Shown here: one piece after another, positions 51,137 to 60,374 of the stretch
How the letters are laid out: every line of letters starts with the position of its first letter
Numbering within the stretch: position 1 is the first letter of the stretch
NCBI RefSeq assembly: GCF_024710845.1
Contig: NZ_JANJTZ010000045.1
Span: forward strand, 1-64,000
Source: Mesorhizobium sp.
Lineage (GTDB): Bacteria; Pseudomonadota; Alphaproteobacteria; Rhizobiales; Rhizobiaceae
Length of the DNA: 64,000 nucleotides
Direction: 5' to 3'
Translations under genes and position numbers: made by a program
The notes under the pieces: generated by a model
The model's database searches: none
The model's input: the letters and a program-made list of their open reading frames with translations, nothing else
What the model was told of the DNA's origin: nothing

Positions 51137-52115
51137 GTCGATCCTCCTTACGATCGCCACGGCCTCGACGCCGCTGCTCATCGCGGCGATCGGCGAACTG
51201 GTCGTCGAGCGTTCCGGCGTGCTCAACCTCGGCGTCGAGGGCATGATGCTGATGGGCGCCGTGATCGGCTTCGGCGTGGCGCTGACCACGGGCAATCCCT
51301 GGCTCGGCGTGCTGGCGGGAATCGTGGCCGGCGCGGCGTTCTCGATGCTGTTCGCCTTCCTGGCGCTGACGCTTGCCACCAACCAGGTCGCAACGGGCCT
51401 GGCGCTGACGCTGCTCGGCGTCGGCGCGTCGGGCATGATCGGCGAGGCCTTCGTCGGCCAGCCGGGCGTCAAGCTGACGCCGATCTACATACCGGGGCTG
51501 ACCGACATGCCTTTCGGCAGGCTGTTCTTCGGCCAGGATCCGATGTTCTACATCTCCCTGCTGCTGGTGGCCGGGGTTTCGTGGTTCCTGTTCCGCACGC
51601 GGGCGGGCCTGACGCTTCGGTCCGTCGGCGACAGTCACACCTCCGCGCACGCGTTGGGCATCAAGGTCATCCGCATCCGCTATGCGGCGGTTGCCTTCGG
51701 CGGCGCCTGCGCGGGGCTCGCCGGCGCGCAGATGTCGCTGGTCTATACGTCGCAGTGGATCGAGAACATGACGGCCGGCCGCGGCTGGATCGCGCTGGCG
51801 CTGGTCGTCTTCGCCTCCTGGCGGCCGACACGCGTGTTGCTCGGCGCCTACCTGTTCGGCGCGATCACCATCGCCCAGTTGCACGTCCAGGCGCTGAGTC
51901 CCAACGACATCGCCGTCGGCGCCGGGCCGTTGTGGTTCCTCAGCGAAGCCGGGCGCTGGCTGCTTTCCGTCCTCAAGTCGGTGCCGGCCCAGTTCCTGTC
52001 CGCGCTGCCCTATCTGGCAACGGTGGTGGTGCTTGTGCTTATCTCGCGCAACCGGCGCCTGACGCTGATCAATACGCCCGCCTGTCTCGGGCGACCCTTC
52101 GTGCCGGACCGCTGA
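51129..52115 (+). CDS. ABC transporter permease
   Basis: MLESILLTIATASTPLLIAAIGELVVERSGVLNLGVEGMMLMGA. Confidence 0.92.
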   Translation: MLESILLTIATASTPLLIAAIGELVVERSGVLNLGVEGMMLMGAVIGFGVALTTGNPWLGVLAGIVAGAAFSMLFAFLALTLATNQVATGLALTLLGVGASGMIGEAFVGQPGVKLTPIYIPGLTDMPFGRLFFGQDPMFYISLLLVAGVSWFLFRTRAGLTLRSVGDSHTSAHALGIKVIRIRYAAVAFGGACAGLAGAQMSLVYTSQWIENMTAGRGWIALALVVFASWRPTRVLLGAYLFGAITIAQLHVQALSPNDIAVGAGPLWFLSEAGRWLLSVLKSVPAQFLSALPYLATVVVLVLISRNRRLTLINTPACLGRPFVPDR

Positions 52116-52166
52116 GGCCGGCTCAACCGAAAGCCCGGAAGGCTTGCAACCATAGAGGAAGAAACC

Positions 52167-53246
52167 ATGAGAAAACTCATCATAGCCCTCGCGGCATCGG
52201 CAGCCGCGATCATCGCGTCCGGCGGCGCCTTCGCAGCCGACAAGGCCAAGGCCTGCTTCATCTATGTCGGCCCGATCGGCGATTTCGGCTGGTCGTACCA
52301 GCATCACCAGGGCGCGCTCGAGATGCAGAAGAATCTCGGCGGCGAGGAGAAGGTCGAGATCGCCTATCTCGAGAGCGTGCCGGAAGGTGCGGACGCCGAG
52401 CGCGCGATCGAACGTTTCGCCCGTTCCGGCTGCAACATCATCTTCACCACCTCCTTCGGCTACATGGATGCGACCAATGCGGTCGCCGGGAAGTTCCCGG
52501 ACGTGAAGTTCGAGCACGCCACGGGCTTCAAGCGCGATACGCCGAACGTCTCGACCTACAATTCGAAGTTCCACGAAGGCCGCTATGTGCAGGGCGTGAT
52601 CGCGGCCAAGATGTCGAAGGCGGGCGTTGCCGGCTACATCGCGTCCTTCCCGATTCCGGAAGTGGTGATGGGCATCAACTCCTTCGTGCTCGGCGCGCAG
52701 TCGGTGAACCCCGACTTCAAGGTGAAGGTGGTGTGGGCGAACACCTGGTTCGATCCGGGCAAGGAAGCCGACGCCGCCAAGGCGCTGCTCGACCAGGGCG
52801 TCGACATCATCACCCAGCACACGGACTCGACCGCGCCGATGCAGGTCGCGCACGAGCGCGGCGTGAAGGCGTTCGGCCAGGCCTCGGACATGATCAAGTT
52901 CGGCCCGGAGACCCAGCTCACCTCGATCGTCGACAACTGGGGTCCTTACTACACCGAACGGGTCAAGGCGGTGATGGACGGCTCCTGGAAGCAGGTCGAC
53001 GTCTGGGGCGGCATGAAGGAAGGGCACGTCGTGATGGCGCCCTATACCAACATGCCTGACGACGTGAAGAAGGCGGCTGAAGAGACGCAGGCGAAGATCG
53101 TCGCCGGCTTCAACCCGTTCACCGGCCCGATCAAGAAGCAGGACGGCTCGGAGTGGCTGGCCGCGGGCGCGACCGCGCCGGACGGCGAGCTGCTTGGCCT
53201 GAACTTCTATGTCCAGGGCGTGGACGACCAGTTGCCGAAGCAGTGA
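52167..53246 (+). CDS. BMP family ABC transporter substrate-binding protein
   Basis: CFIYVGPIGDFGWSYQHHQGALEMQ..., VAGYIASFPIPEVVMGINSFVLGAQSVNPDFKVKVVWANTWFDPGKE. Confidence 0.95.
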   Translation: MRKLIIALAASAAAIIASGGAFAADKAKACFIYVGPIGDFGWSYQHHQGALEMQKNLGGEEKVEIAYLESVPEGADAERAIERFARSGCNIIFTTSFGYMDATNAVAGKFPDVKFEHATGFKRDTPNVSTYNSKFHEGRYVQGVIAAKMSKAGVAGYIASFPIPEVVMGINSFVLGAQSVNPDFKVKVVWANTWFDPGKEADAAKALLDQGVDIITQHTDSTAPMQVAHERGVKAFGQASDMIKFGPETQLTSIVDNWGPYYTERVKAVMDGSWKQVDVWGGMKEGHVVMAPYTNMPDDVKKAAEETQAKIVAGFNPFTGPIKKQDGSEWLAAGATAPDGELLGLNFYVQGVDDQLPKQ

Positions 53247-53270
53247 TCGTCTTCTGATAAGGATACGGGA

Positions 53271-53293
53271 AGGGCGCCGCGAGGCGCCCTTTT
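53271..53293 (+). terminator. rho-independent terminator after BMP operon
   Basis: agggcgcc gcga ggcgccct then tttcc. Confidence 0.75.
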
Positions 53294-53311
53294 CCGTTGG
53301 CGCACGGGAAA

Positions 53312-54403
53312 TCAGGCCGGTTGGGGCGGTCCGGACCTCAGAGGCAGGCGGCTCAGGATCGGCTTGAGGATGCGCATCAGCCGATGGCGCAGCGGCGTTT
53401 CGATCCATCGCCAGATCAGCCAGGACAGCGTCAGCATCGCCGCTGCGACGAGTGCCGCTGCGGACCATTTGCCGAGAACAGGCGCGGTCGCATTGATGGC
53501 GACGTAGCCGATGTGCTGGTGCAGCAGGTAGAGCGGATAGGTGAGCCCTCCAAGCGCAAGCGACAGCCGTGTCGGGCTGACTTTCGCACGCAGCAGGACC
53601 GCGCCGACAAGCAGGCCGTGCATGGCGAGGCTGGCGACGACGAGGCCCGCCATGGGCACGGACACCCCGTAATGGCTCTGCATCCAGCCCTTGCCGACGG
53701 CCATCAGGCTGGTCGACAGCATCAAGGAGGCTGCCAGCAGCACCAGCGCCTCGGCGGAGCGGCCGCGGGTCTGGATATGGTGGATGAGGATCCCGGAGGC
53801 GAAGAGCGGGCCGTATTCGGTCAGGAACAGCAGGCGCATCGCCTCGCTGCCGATCGAGAACTCGTTCACAGCCGACAGAACCAGCCATCCGGCGACGAGT
53901 TCGAGCCTGAGCGTCTGGAACGCGCCCGACATCAGCGCCACCGTGACCCAGCCGTAGAAGATCAGTTCGAGGATGATCGACCAGTAGACACCGTCGACGA
54001 AGGGTTCACCGAGCGCCGGCGCGAACATGAAAAGGTTCGCTATATACTGCTGGATGGTGACGCTTCCCCACTCCGGCTGGACGGCGAACATCACGGCGAA
54101 GGTGAGGGTCATGCAGACGAGGAAGCCGGGATAAAGACGGACGAACCGGGCGACCGCGAAATCGAGCCAGCCGCGTCCCTCCGCCGACCAGGCGATGACA
54201 TAGCCGCTGATCAGGAAGAACAGATGGACCCCGAGATAGCCGTAGATGGCGATGCCGGCGGCTTGCGGATATCCGCTGTCGAGCAATCCGTCCGCCGCCG
54301 CGCCGCGGAAGAGATAGTGAAACGCCACGACGGCGAGCGCCGCGACGAGGCGGAGCCAGTCCAGAGTGGCGATGCGGTCGGCGGGTGACACATTCTGGGA
54401 CAT
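53312..54403 (-). CDS. acyltransferase family 3 protein
   Basis: RIATLDWLRLVAALAVVAFHYLFRG...FFLISGYVIAWSAEGR... Confidence 0.92.
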   Translation of the reverse strand: MSQNVSPADRIATLDWLRLVAALAVVAFHYLFRGAAADGLLDSGYPQAAGIAIYGYLGVHLFFLISGYVIAWSAEGRGWLDFAVARFVRLYPGFLVCMTLTFAVMFAVQPEWGSVTIQQYIANLFMFAPALGEPFVDGVYWSIILELIFYGWVTVALMSGAFQTLRLELVAGWLVLSAVNEFSIGSEAMRLLFLTEYGPLFASGILIHHIQTRGRSAEALVLLAASLMLSTSLMAVGKGWMQSHYGVSVPMAGLVVASLAMHGLLVGAVLLRAKVSPTRLSLALGGLTYPLYLLHQHIGYVAINATAPVLGKWSAAALVAAAMLTLSWLIWRWIETPLRHRLMRILKPILSRLPLRSGPPQPA

Positions 54404-54572
54404 GCCGTTCCCAGTGCAAGTTCCCTGCCAGAGGCGGGGAACACTGTCGCACCACACGAATTGTCCGGAGGAGGGGGGACTGGTCCGGCAAGTGCCGTCA
54501 GCACCTCCTGACAAAGGGATGTCAGGAGGGATGTGCTAGGCAGCGTGCACGGACGGCAGCAGCAAAGGAACG

Positions 54573-55217
54573 ATGATGTTGAAATTCTATCACGCACCAT
54601 GGTCCCGCGCCTCGGGAATGCTGTGGCTGCTGGAAGAACTCGGCGTCGACTATCAGTTGGAACTGGTCGACATTCGCATGGAGGGCGGGCTGCCGGAGGC
54701 CTATCGGAGGATCCAGCCGAACAAGAAGGTCCCGGCGATTGAGCATGACGGCGTGATCATCACCGAACGTGCGGCGATCACGACCTATCTCGCCGATGCC
54801 TTCCCGCAATCGGGACTGGCCCCCGCCATCGGCGACAAGGACCGCGGGCCGTACCTGACGATGACGGTCTATTGCGATTCGGTGTTCGATCCTTGCGTCG
54901 CCGCCCGGGCCCACGGCCTGAGCTACAAGAGCAACGACTATTCCTTCGGCGTGTTCGACGACATGGTGGCCTATGTCGACCGGATCCTGAGCGAACGGAC
55001 CTATGCGGCCGGCGACCGTTTCACCTCTGCCGACACGCAACTGGCGTCAGCCGTGCATTTCACCATGAACGTCTTGAAAGTGCTGCCCGAAAAGCCGTCC
55101 TTCACGCGCTATCTCGAGCGGATCGCCAAGCGTCCGGCGTATCAGCGCGCGCAGGCCAAGGACATGGAAATTGCGCGGAAGGTTCCCGCTTTCGCCAGCC
55201 GGTTCGAGAAGGGCTGA
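54573..55217 (+). CDS. glutathione S-transferase family protein
   Basis: MMLKFYHAPWSRASGMLWLLEELGVDYQLELVD..., ERAAITTYLADAFPQ. Confidence 0.93.
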   Translation: MMLKFYHAPWSRASGMLWLLEELGVDYQLELVDIRMEGGLPEAYRRIQPNKKVPAIEHDGVIITERAAITTYLADAFPQSGLAPAIGDKDRGPYLTMTVYCDSVFDPCVAARAHGLSYKSNDYSFGVFDDMVAYVDRILSERTYAAGDRFTSADTQLASAVHFTMNVLKVLPEKPSFTRYLERIAKRPAYQRAQAKDMEIARKVPAFASRFEKG

Positions 55218-55220
55218 GGC

Positions 55221-56534
55221 TCAGACCGCCGTGCCGTAGAGGTCGTAGGCGTCGGCCCGATCGATCTTGACGGTGAGGATATCGCCGACGCGCATCGGGC
55301 GGCGCGACTGGACGTGGACGTTTCCGTCGATCTCCGGCGCGTCGTATTTCGTCCGACCCTTGGCAGCGAGCCCGTTTGCCTCGTCGATGATGATGGGAAG
55401 GCGCTTGCCGACCTTCTTCTGCAGTTGTGCGGCGGACACCTTCTGCTGGCGCTGCATGAAGCGGTGCCAGCGGGCTTCCTTGATCTCCTGCGGAACGGCC
55501 GGAAGGCCCAGCGCTTCGGAACGCGCGCCCGACACTGGCTCGTATTTGAAGCAGCCGGCGCGGTCGATCTTCGCCTCGTCCAGCCAGTCGAGCAGGATCT
55601 CGAAATCCTCTTCCGTCTCGCCCGGATAGCCGACGATGAAAGTCGAGCGGACGGCGAGGTCGGGGCAGATCTCGCGCCAGCCGCGGATGCGCTCGAGGGT
55701 CTTCTCCTGGTGCGCCGGGCGGCGCATGTTCTTCAGGACGTTCGGCGCGGCATGCTGGAAGGGAATGTCGAGATAGGGCAGCACCTTGCCTTCCGCCATC
55801 AGCGGGATGACGTCGTCGACGTGGGGGTAGGGGTAGACGTAGTGCAGGCGCACCCAGATGCCGAGTTCGCCGAGCTCCCGCGACAGGTCGAGGAACTTTG
55901 CGCGGACCTCGCGGTCCTTCCAGACGCTGGTCTGATACTTGAGGTCGACGCCATAGGCGCTGGTGTCCTGTGAGATCACCAACAGTTCCTTGACGCCGGC
56001 ATTGGCCAGTTTCTCGGCCTCGCGCAGAACATCGGCCGCCGGGCGCGAGACGAGGTCGCCGCGCAGCGCGGGAATGATGCAGAAGGAACAGCGGTTGTTG
56101 CAGCCTTCGGAAATCTTGAGATAGGCGTAGTGCCGCGGCGTCAGCTTCACGCCCTGCGGCGGGATAAGGTCGAGCCATGGCTCGTGGGCAGCCGGCACCG
56201 CCTCGTGGACGGCCGCCATCACACTTTCATAGGCCTGCGGCCCGGTGATCGCCAGCACGTTGGGGTGCTTCTCGCGGATCAGGTCCGGCGTCGCGCCCAT
56301 GCAGCCGGTGACAATCACCTTGCCGTTTTCCGACATGGCCTGGCCGATCGCCGCGAGGGATTCGTCGCGGGCGGAATCGAGAAAGCCGCAGGTGTTGACG
56401 ACGACGAGATCGGCGCCGTCGTGCTTTCGGGCGATCTCGTAACCCTCGGCGCGCAGGCGCGTAATGATGCGCTCGGAATCGACGAGCGCCTTCGGGCAAC
56501 CGAGACTGACGAAGCTGACGCGCGGGGCGGTCAT
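55221..56534 (-). CDS. rimO: ribosomal protein S12 methylthiotransferase RimO
   Basis: [40 protein letters not shown] (radical SAM CxxxCxxC), TRAM domain at C-terminus. Confidence 0.96.
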   Translation of the reverse strand: MTAPRVSFVSLGCPKALVDSERIITRLRAEGYEIARKHDGADLVVVNTCGFLDSARDESLAAIGQAMSENGKVIVTGCMGATPDLIREKHPNVLAITGPQAYESVMAAVHEAVPAAHEPWLDLIPPQGVKLTPRHYAYLKISEGCNNRCSFCIIPALRGDLVSRPAADVLREAEKLANAGVKELLVISQDTSAYGVDLKYQTSVWKDREVRAKFLDLSRELGELGIWVRLHYVYPYPHVDDVIPLMAEGKVLPYLDIPFQHAAPNVLKNMRRPAHQEKTLERIRGWREICPDLAVRSTFIVGYPGETEEDFEILLDWLDEAKIDRAGCFKYEPVSGARSEALGLPAVPQEIKEARWHRFMQRQQKVSAAQLQKKVGKRLPIIIDEANGLAAKGRTKYDAPEIDGNVHVQSRRPMRVGDILTVKIDRADAYDLYGTAV

Positions 56535-56610
56535 GGCACGATACCTGTTGGGCGGAAGCCGCGCCCTATGACACAGCGCGCCCGTAACGACAACCTCCGC
56601 GACGCCGCAG

Positions 56611-57159
56611 CTAGCCTGCGAATCCGCCCTGATCGAGAAAAGCCTGCTCCTGCGGCGTCGTTTCGCGTCCGAGCGAGCGGTTGCGGTGAGGAAAGCGCCC
56701 GAATGCCTTGATGATGTCGAGGTGGATGATCGCGTATTCCAGCGCCTCTCCGCCGAGCGGCGTGAACAGCTCGACCGACCTCTCCTGGTCGCCGAGGTCT
56801 TCGGAATGCTCGAAGGGCAGGTAGATGAAGGGCCGAAGCTCGTCGTCGACGCCCTTGTCGAGGCCCATGGCCACCGCATGTCTCGCGTGGTGACGCGCCA
56901 GCGGATCGGTCGCAAACATGTGCGCCGTTCCCCGGAAGCAGTTGCGCGGAAACTGGTCGAGCAGGATCATCAGGGCAAGCGCGCCGTCCGGCGACGCGTT
57001 CCAGTGGTCCAGTTCGCGCCGCGCGGCGCGCCAATGCTGATCCTGGTGCGCGGCGCGGAATGCATCGTCGAAGCCGTCGTCCTTGCGGAACCATGCGTCG
57101 GGACCGGCCGCGCGCCAGAAGCCGGTGATAATCGATATGTCCCTTTCATCGCCCGTCAT
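56611..57159 (-). CDS. DUF924 family protein
   Basis: [49 protein letters not shown]. Confidence 0.9.
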   Translation of the reverse strand: MTGDERDISIITGFWRAAGPDAWFRKDDGFDDAFRAAHQDQHWRAARRELDHWNASPDGALALMILLDQFPRNCFRGTAHMFATDPLARHHARHAVAMGLDKGVDDELRPFIYLPFEHSEDLGDQERSVELFTPLGGEALEYAIIHLDIIKAFGRFPHRNRSLGRETTPQEQAFLDQGGFAG

Positions 57160-59015
57160 CGGCTCGCTCCTCCGGATTCCTTCGATTCGGCCCGCAGAAG
57201 GTCTTCGGCTTCCTTGTTGAGCGCCTTGCCGGCGCGTTTGGGCGTGGCGACCGGGGCGGGGATCGGCTGGTTGCCCTTGAACAGATTGCTGCCGGCATAG
57301 ATATCGCCGGCGAGCTGCAGCGTGAAGCGCTCCTGGTCCCGCCTGCGGACTTCCTCGACCGTTTCGGTCGCTTCCGCGTAGGGCACGCCGATGAACTGCA
57401 TCACTTCGCTGGAGAAGGTCAGCGCCGATTCGAACGTCTCACGCAGCTGGAATTCCACTCCCGCATGAACGAGCTTCAGCGCGGCGCCGCGGTCGAACGC
57501 GCGCGCGAAGACCGGAACCATCGGGAAATTCGCCTTCAAATGTTCGGCGATCAGTACGGCCGCGTCGGCCTTGTCGACGCAGATCAGCACCGCCTGCGCC
57601 TTGTCCGCGCCGGCGGCGTGAAGGATGTCGAGCCTGGTGCCGTCGCCGTAGTAGACCTTGAAGCCGAAGCGGCCGGCCACCTGGATCATCTCGACGTCGT
57701 TGTCGATGATCGATACGTCGACGCCGCGCAGGATGAGAGGTTGGCTGACGATCTGGCCGAAACGGCCAAAGCCGATGATCAGGATGTTGCCGCTCAGCCC
57801 GTCGACGACGTCGATGCCGTCGAGAGACTGCTCCTCGGGCGGCAGCAGGCGCGGAAGCAGCATGATCAGGAGAGGAGTCAACGCCATCGAGATGATGATC
57901 GTCGCCGTCAGCGCCGCGTTCATGTCGGCGGTGAAGATGCCGGCGGCGGTGGCGGCCGCGTAGAGCACAAAGGCGAATTCGCCGCCCTGTGCCATGTAGA
58001 TGGCGCGCATCAAAGCTTCCCGGTGCGACGATTTGAAGAAGCGGGCGACCGTGTAGATGCCGATCGATTTCAGCACCATGTAGCCGACGACGCCGGTCGC
58101 GATGAGCTGCCATTCGCGCGATACCACGCCAAGGTCGAGCGACATGCCGACGCCCATGAAGAACAGGCCGAGCAGGATGCCGCGGAAGGGCTCGATGTCC
58201 GCCTCGAGCTGGTGGCGGAAGGTCGATTCGGACAGGAGCACGCCGGCGAGGAACGCGCCCATCGCCATCGACAGACCTCCCATGTCCATCGCCAGCGCCG
58301 CGCCGAAGACGACCAGCAGCGCCGCCGCCGTCATCACCTCGCGTGCATGGGCGGCCGCCAGAAGCTGGAACATCGGGTTGAGCAGATAGCGCCCGGCGAT
58401 CACGAGGCCGCCGAGTGCCACGAGCGCGACGCCGATCGTGACCCACAGCGAACCGCCGTCGTCCTGGCCGGAACTCGGGGCGAGGAAGGCCACGATCGCC
58501 AGCAGCGGCACGATGGCGAGATCTTCCAGAAGCAGAATCGAGACCATCCGCTGGCCGCCGGGCGTCGCCATCTCGCCTTTCTCCTCCAGCAATTGCATGA
58601 CGATGGCGGTGGAGGTGAGCACGAAGCCCATGCCGGCGACGAAGGACTGAACGATCGGGAAACCGATCGCCATGCCGAACAGCATCAGGAGCAGGCCGCA
58701 GACGGCGACCTGCGCGGCGCCGAGGCCGAAAATGTCGCCCCGCAGTCCCCACAGCCGCGACGGCTGCATTTCGAGGCCGATGATGAAGAGGAACATGACG
58801 ACGCCGAGCTCGGCGACGTGGAGGATCGCGCCCGGCTCGGTGAAGAGCTGCAGGCCCCAGGGGCCGATGGCGAGGCCGGCGGCGAGATAGCCGAGGACCG
58901 ATCCGAGCCCCAGCCGCTTGAAGATCGGCACGGCGAGCACGCCCGCGCCGAGGAGCGACACGACGGAGATGAGTTCGCTCGCGAGCGATGCATGACCTGC
59001 CGATTCTGCCGCCAT
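57156..59015 (-). CDS. monovalent cation:proton antiporter-2 (KefB/KefC-like) family protein
   Basis: Na+/H+ exchanger domain plus TrkA-N domain ILIIGFGRFGQIVSQPLILRGVDVSIIDND. Confidence 0.93.
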   Translation of the reverse strand: MAAESAGHASLASELISVVSLLGAGVLAVPIFKRLGLGSVLGYLAAGLAIGPWGLQLFTEPGAILHVAELGVVMFLFIIGLEMQPSRLWGLRGDIFGLGAAQVAVCGLLLMLFGMAIGFPIVQSFVAGMGFVLTSTAIVMQLLEEKGEMATPGGQRMVSILLLEDLAIVPLLAIVAFLAPSSGQDDGGSLWVTIGVALVALGGLVIAGRYLLNPMFQLLAAAHAREVMTAAALLVVFGAALAMDMGGLSMAMGAFLAGVLLSESTFRHQLEADIEPFRGILLGLFFMGVGMSLDLGVVSREWQLIATGVVGYMVLKSIGIYTVARFFKSSHREALMRAIYMAQGGEFAFVLYAAATAAGIFTADMNAALTATIIISMALTPLLIMLLPRLLPPEEQSLDGIDVVDGLSGNILIIGFGRFGQIVSQPLILRGVDVSIIDNDVEMIQVAGRFGFKVYYGDGTRLDILHAAGADKAQAVLICVDKADAAVLIAEHLKANFPMVPVFARAFDRGAALKLVHAGVEFQLRETFESALTFSSEVMQFIGVPYAEATETVEEVRRRDQERFTLQLAGDIYAGSNLFKGNQPIPAPVATPKRAGKALNKEAEDLLRAESKESGGASR

Positions 59016-59355
59016 TCTCGTTCCCCGTCCGGTTGATCCACTTGTGCCGTTCGACTCTGCGGAGTGTGGGCGGGAGGGTCAAGCCGCCCGAGCGGGGAGG
59101 GGGCAGCGCGGTGACGTCCGATGTCGGACTCGCCTTGAAGGATCCGGTTTCCGGCGCCGAGCGCACGTCCGAAGATGGGCTTGCGGGAGTCGACACGGAA
59201 TCGCCGCGACAGTCGTCGACTGATCCGGTCACGAGAAATCGGTTCGAGGGAGAATGGTGCCCAGTCTCGGATTAAGCAAGAAGCCTTCTACTGCATTGAT
59301 TCATATGAGAAATTCGTCGCCCCGTCCAGCCAATGTTACACGGTCCTGTTACACG

Positions 59356-59561
59356 TTCGGCCGATGCGCGGAATTAGGTGGGGTTATGATACAAGCCAAA
59401 CGTGAGAAGCCTTCATTCAGACCTACCAGCAGCCCGTCCTGGAGCAGTTCCGCGAGGCCTGCATGATGATGGTTGGACCGGACCACGATTGGCCTGCGCT
59501 GCCGCCTATGGGGGCGCTGGACATCGAGCAAATCAGGCAGTCCGATTACTTTTTTGCCTGA
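59356..59561 (+). pseudogene. C-terminal remnant of T7-type single-subunit DNA-directed RNA polymerase
   Basis: FGRCAELGGVMIQAKRE (59356-59406), then a 2-nt shift, then AFIQTYQQPVLEQFREACMMMVGPDHDWPALPPMGALDIEQIRQSDYFFA*. Co-linear with recalled T7 gp1 C-terminus FGTIPADAANLFKAVRETMVDTYESCDVLADF...MPALPAKGNLNLRDILESDFAFA. Confidence 0.8.
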
Positions 59562-59589
59562 CACTACGCATCCGCACATAATTAGGCAG

Positions 59590-59615
59590 CTCCTTGATAA
59601 AGAGAACGCTAGATC
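59590..59615 (+). repeat. CTCCTTGATRAGAG motif, copy 1
   Basis: CTCCTTGATAAAGAGAACGCTAGATC. Confidence 0.6.
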
Positions 59616-59736
59616 AGCACAGTAGACGTGGGCGACGGCCGCACCAACACTACGCAAACGCACAGTTTAAACTTGTGGCGTCACGACCCGTCATGTGCAT
59701 AATCGGGAGCGCAACGCAGATATAGGAGCTTGCGCG

Positions 59737-59949
59737 ATGCCCAACACTACCCTCACGATCCCCGCCACCCCGACTACTGCCGAGGAGGCCATCGCCTTCG
59801 CGCTCGACTACCTGGAGCCGTTCGAGGTGGCCGACTTCCTGTCCGACTGGAGAGCCGCAAGGAGCCTTTCGGGATGGTCGGCCGGCGTCGCGGAAGAGAT
59901 GGCGGCGAGCGGCGGCACGTGGACGAAAGGCCCACGGCCTCACGCATGA
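59737..59949 (+). CDS. small phage hypothetical protein (70 aa)
   Basis: MPNTTLTIPATPTTAEEAIAFALDYLEPFEVADFLSDWRAARSLSGWSAGVAEEMAASGGTWTKGPRPHA; aggag upstream. Confidence 0.5.
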   Translation: MPNTTLTIPATPTTAEEAIAFALDYLEPFEVADFLSDWRAARSLSGWSAGVAEEMAASGGTWTKGPRPHA

Positions 59950-60021
59950 CGCTGGAAGCTAGGCGCGATCGCAAAGGGGCGGGCTCAATGCCTGCCTTTT
60001 TTTGTGTCGGGAGCACCTGCG

Positions 60022-60035
60022 AATTAATTCACACC
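60022..60035 (+). promoter_or_regulatory. candidate phage-RNAP promoter, copy 1
   Basis: AATTAATTCACACC. Confidence 0.4.
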
Positions 60036-60060
60036 TCCTTGATGAGAGAACGGCCCGATC
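60035..60060 (+). repeat. CTCCTTGATRAGAG motif, copy 2
   Basis: CTCCTTGATGAGAGAACGGCCCGATC. Confidence 0.6.
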
Positions 60061-60072
60061 CGCAATAGGCGT

Positions 60073-60099
60073 CTCCTTGATAAGAGCGAACGCGAGACC
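60073..60099 (+). repeat. CTCCTTGATRAGAG motif, copy 3
   Basis: CTCCTTGATAAGAGCGAACGCGAGACC. Confidence 0.6.
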
Positions 60100-60122
60100 C
60101 TACTTCGGCTGAGCCTTTTCGC

Positions 60123-60141
60123 TTAACTCCCACCAAACGGG
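60123..60141 (+). promoter_or_regulatory. candidate phage-RNAP promoter, copy 2
   Basis: TTAACTCCCACCAAACGGG vs T3 promoter TTAACCCTCACTAAAGGG. Confidence 0.5.
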
Positions 60142-60374
60142 CTCGCCCCTCAGATAGGATCAGTGAGGCATTCCAGTCCGCCTCCTCTCCAGCCGCAAGC
60201 CCATACCAAACGCCAAACCCCCGCCGCCACCTAGGCGCGAGGCATAACGCCCGCACATAGGGCCACCCCCACATCGTCAACCCGAAAAGGAGCGCCACCC
60301 GCCGTGGAACTCATCGACACCCCATGCCTGTCCGCAGGCTCCTCCGCCCTCCGGTCAAACTGGAGCCACACCCC

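Noticed and set aside
51060-53888. 942-aa minus-strand ORF opposite the BMP permease, BMP protein and acyltransferase genes
   Set aside because: Antisense or out-of-frame shadow; three well-supported genes occupy the same DNA.
58988-59275. ORF between the antiporter gene and the RNAP remnant
   Set aside because: No recognisable motif; overlaps the antiporter start region and looks non-coding.
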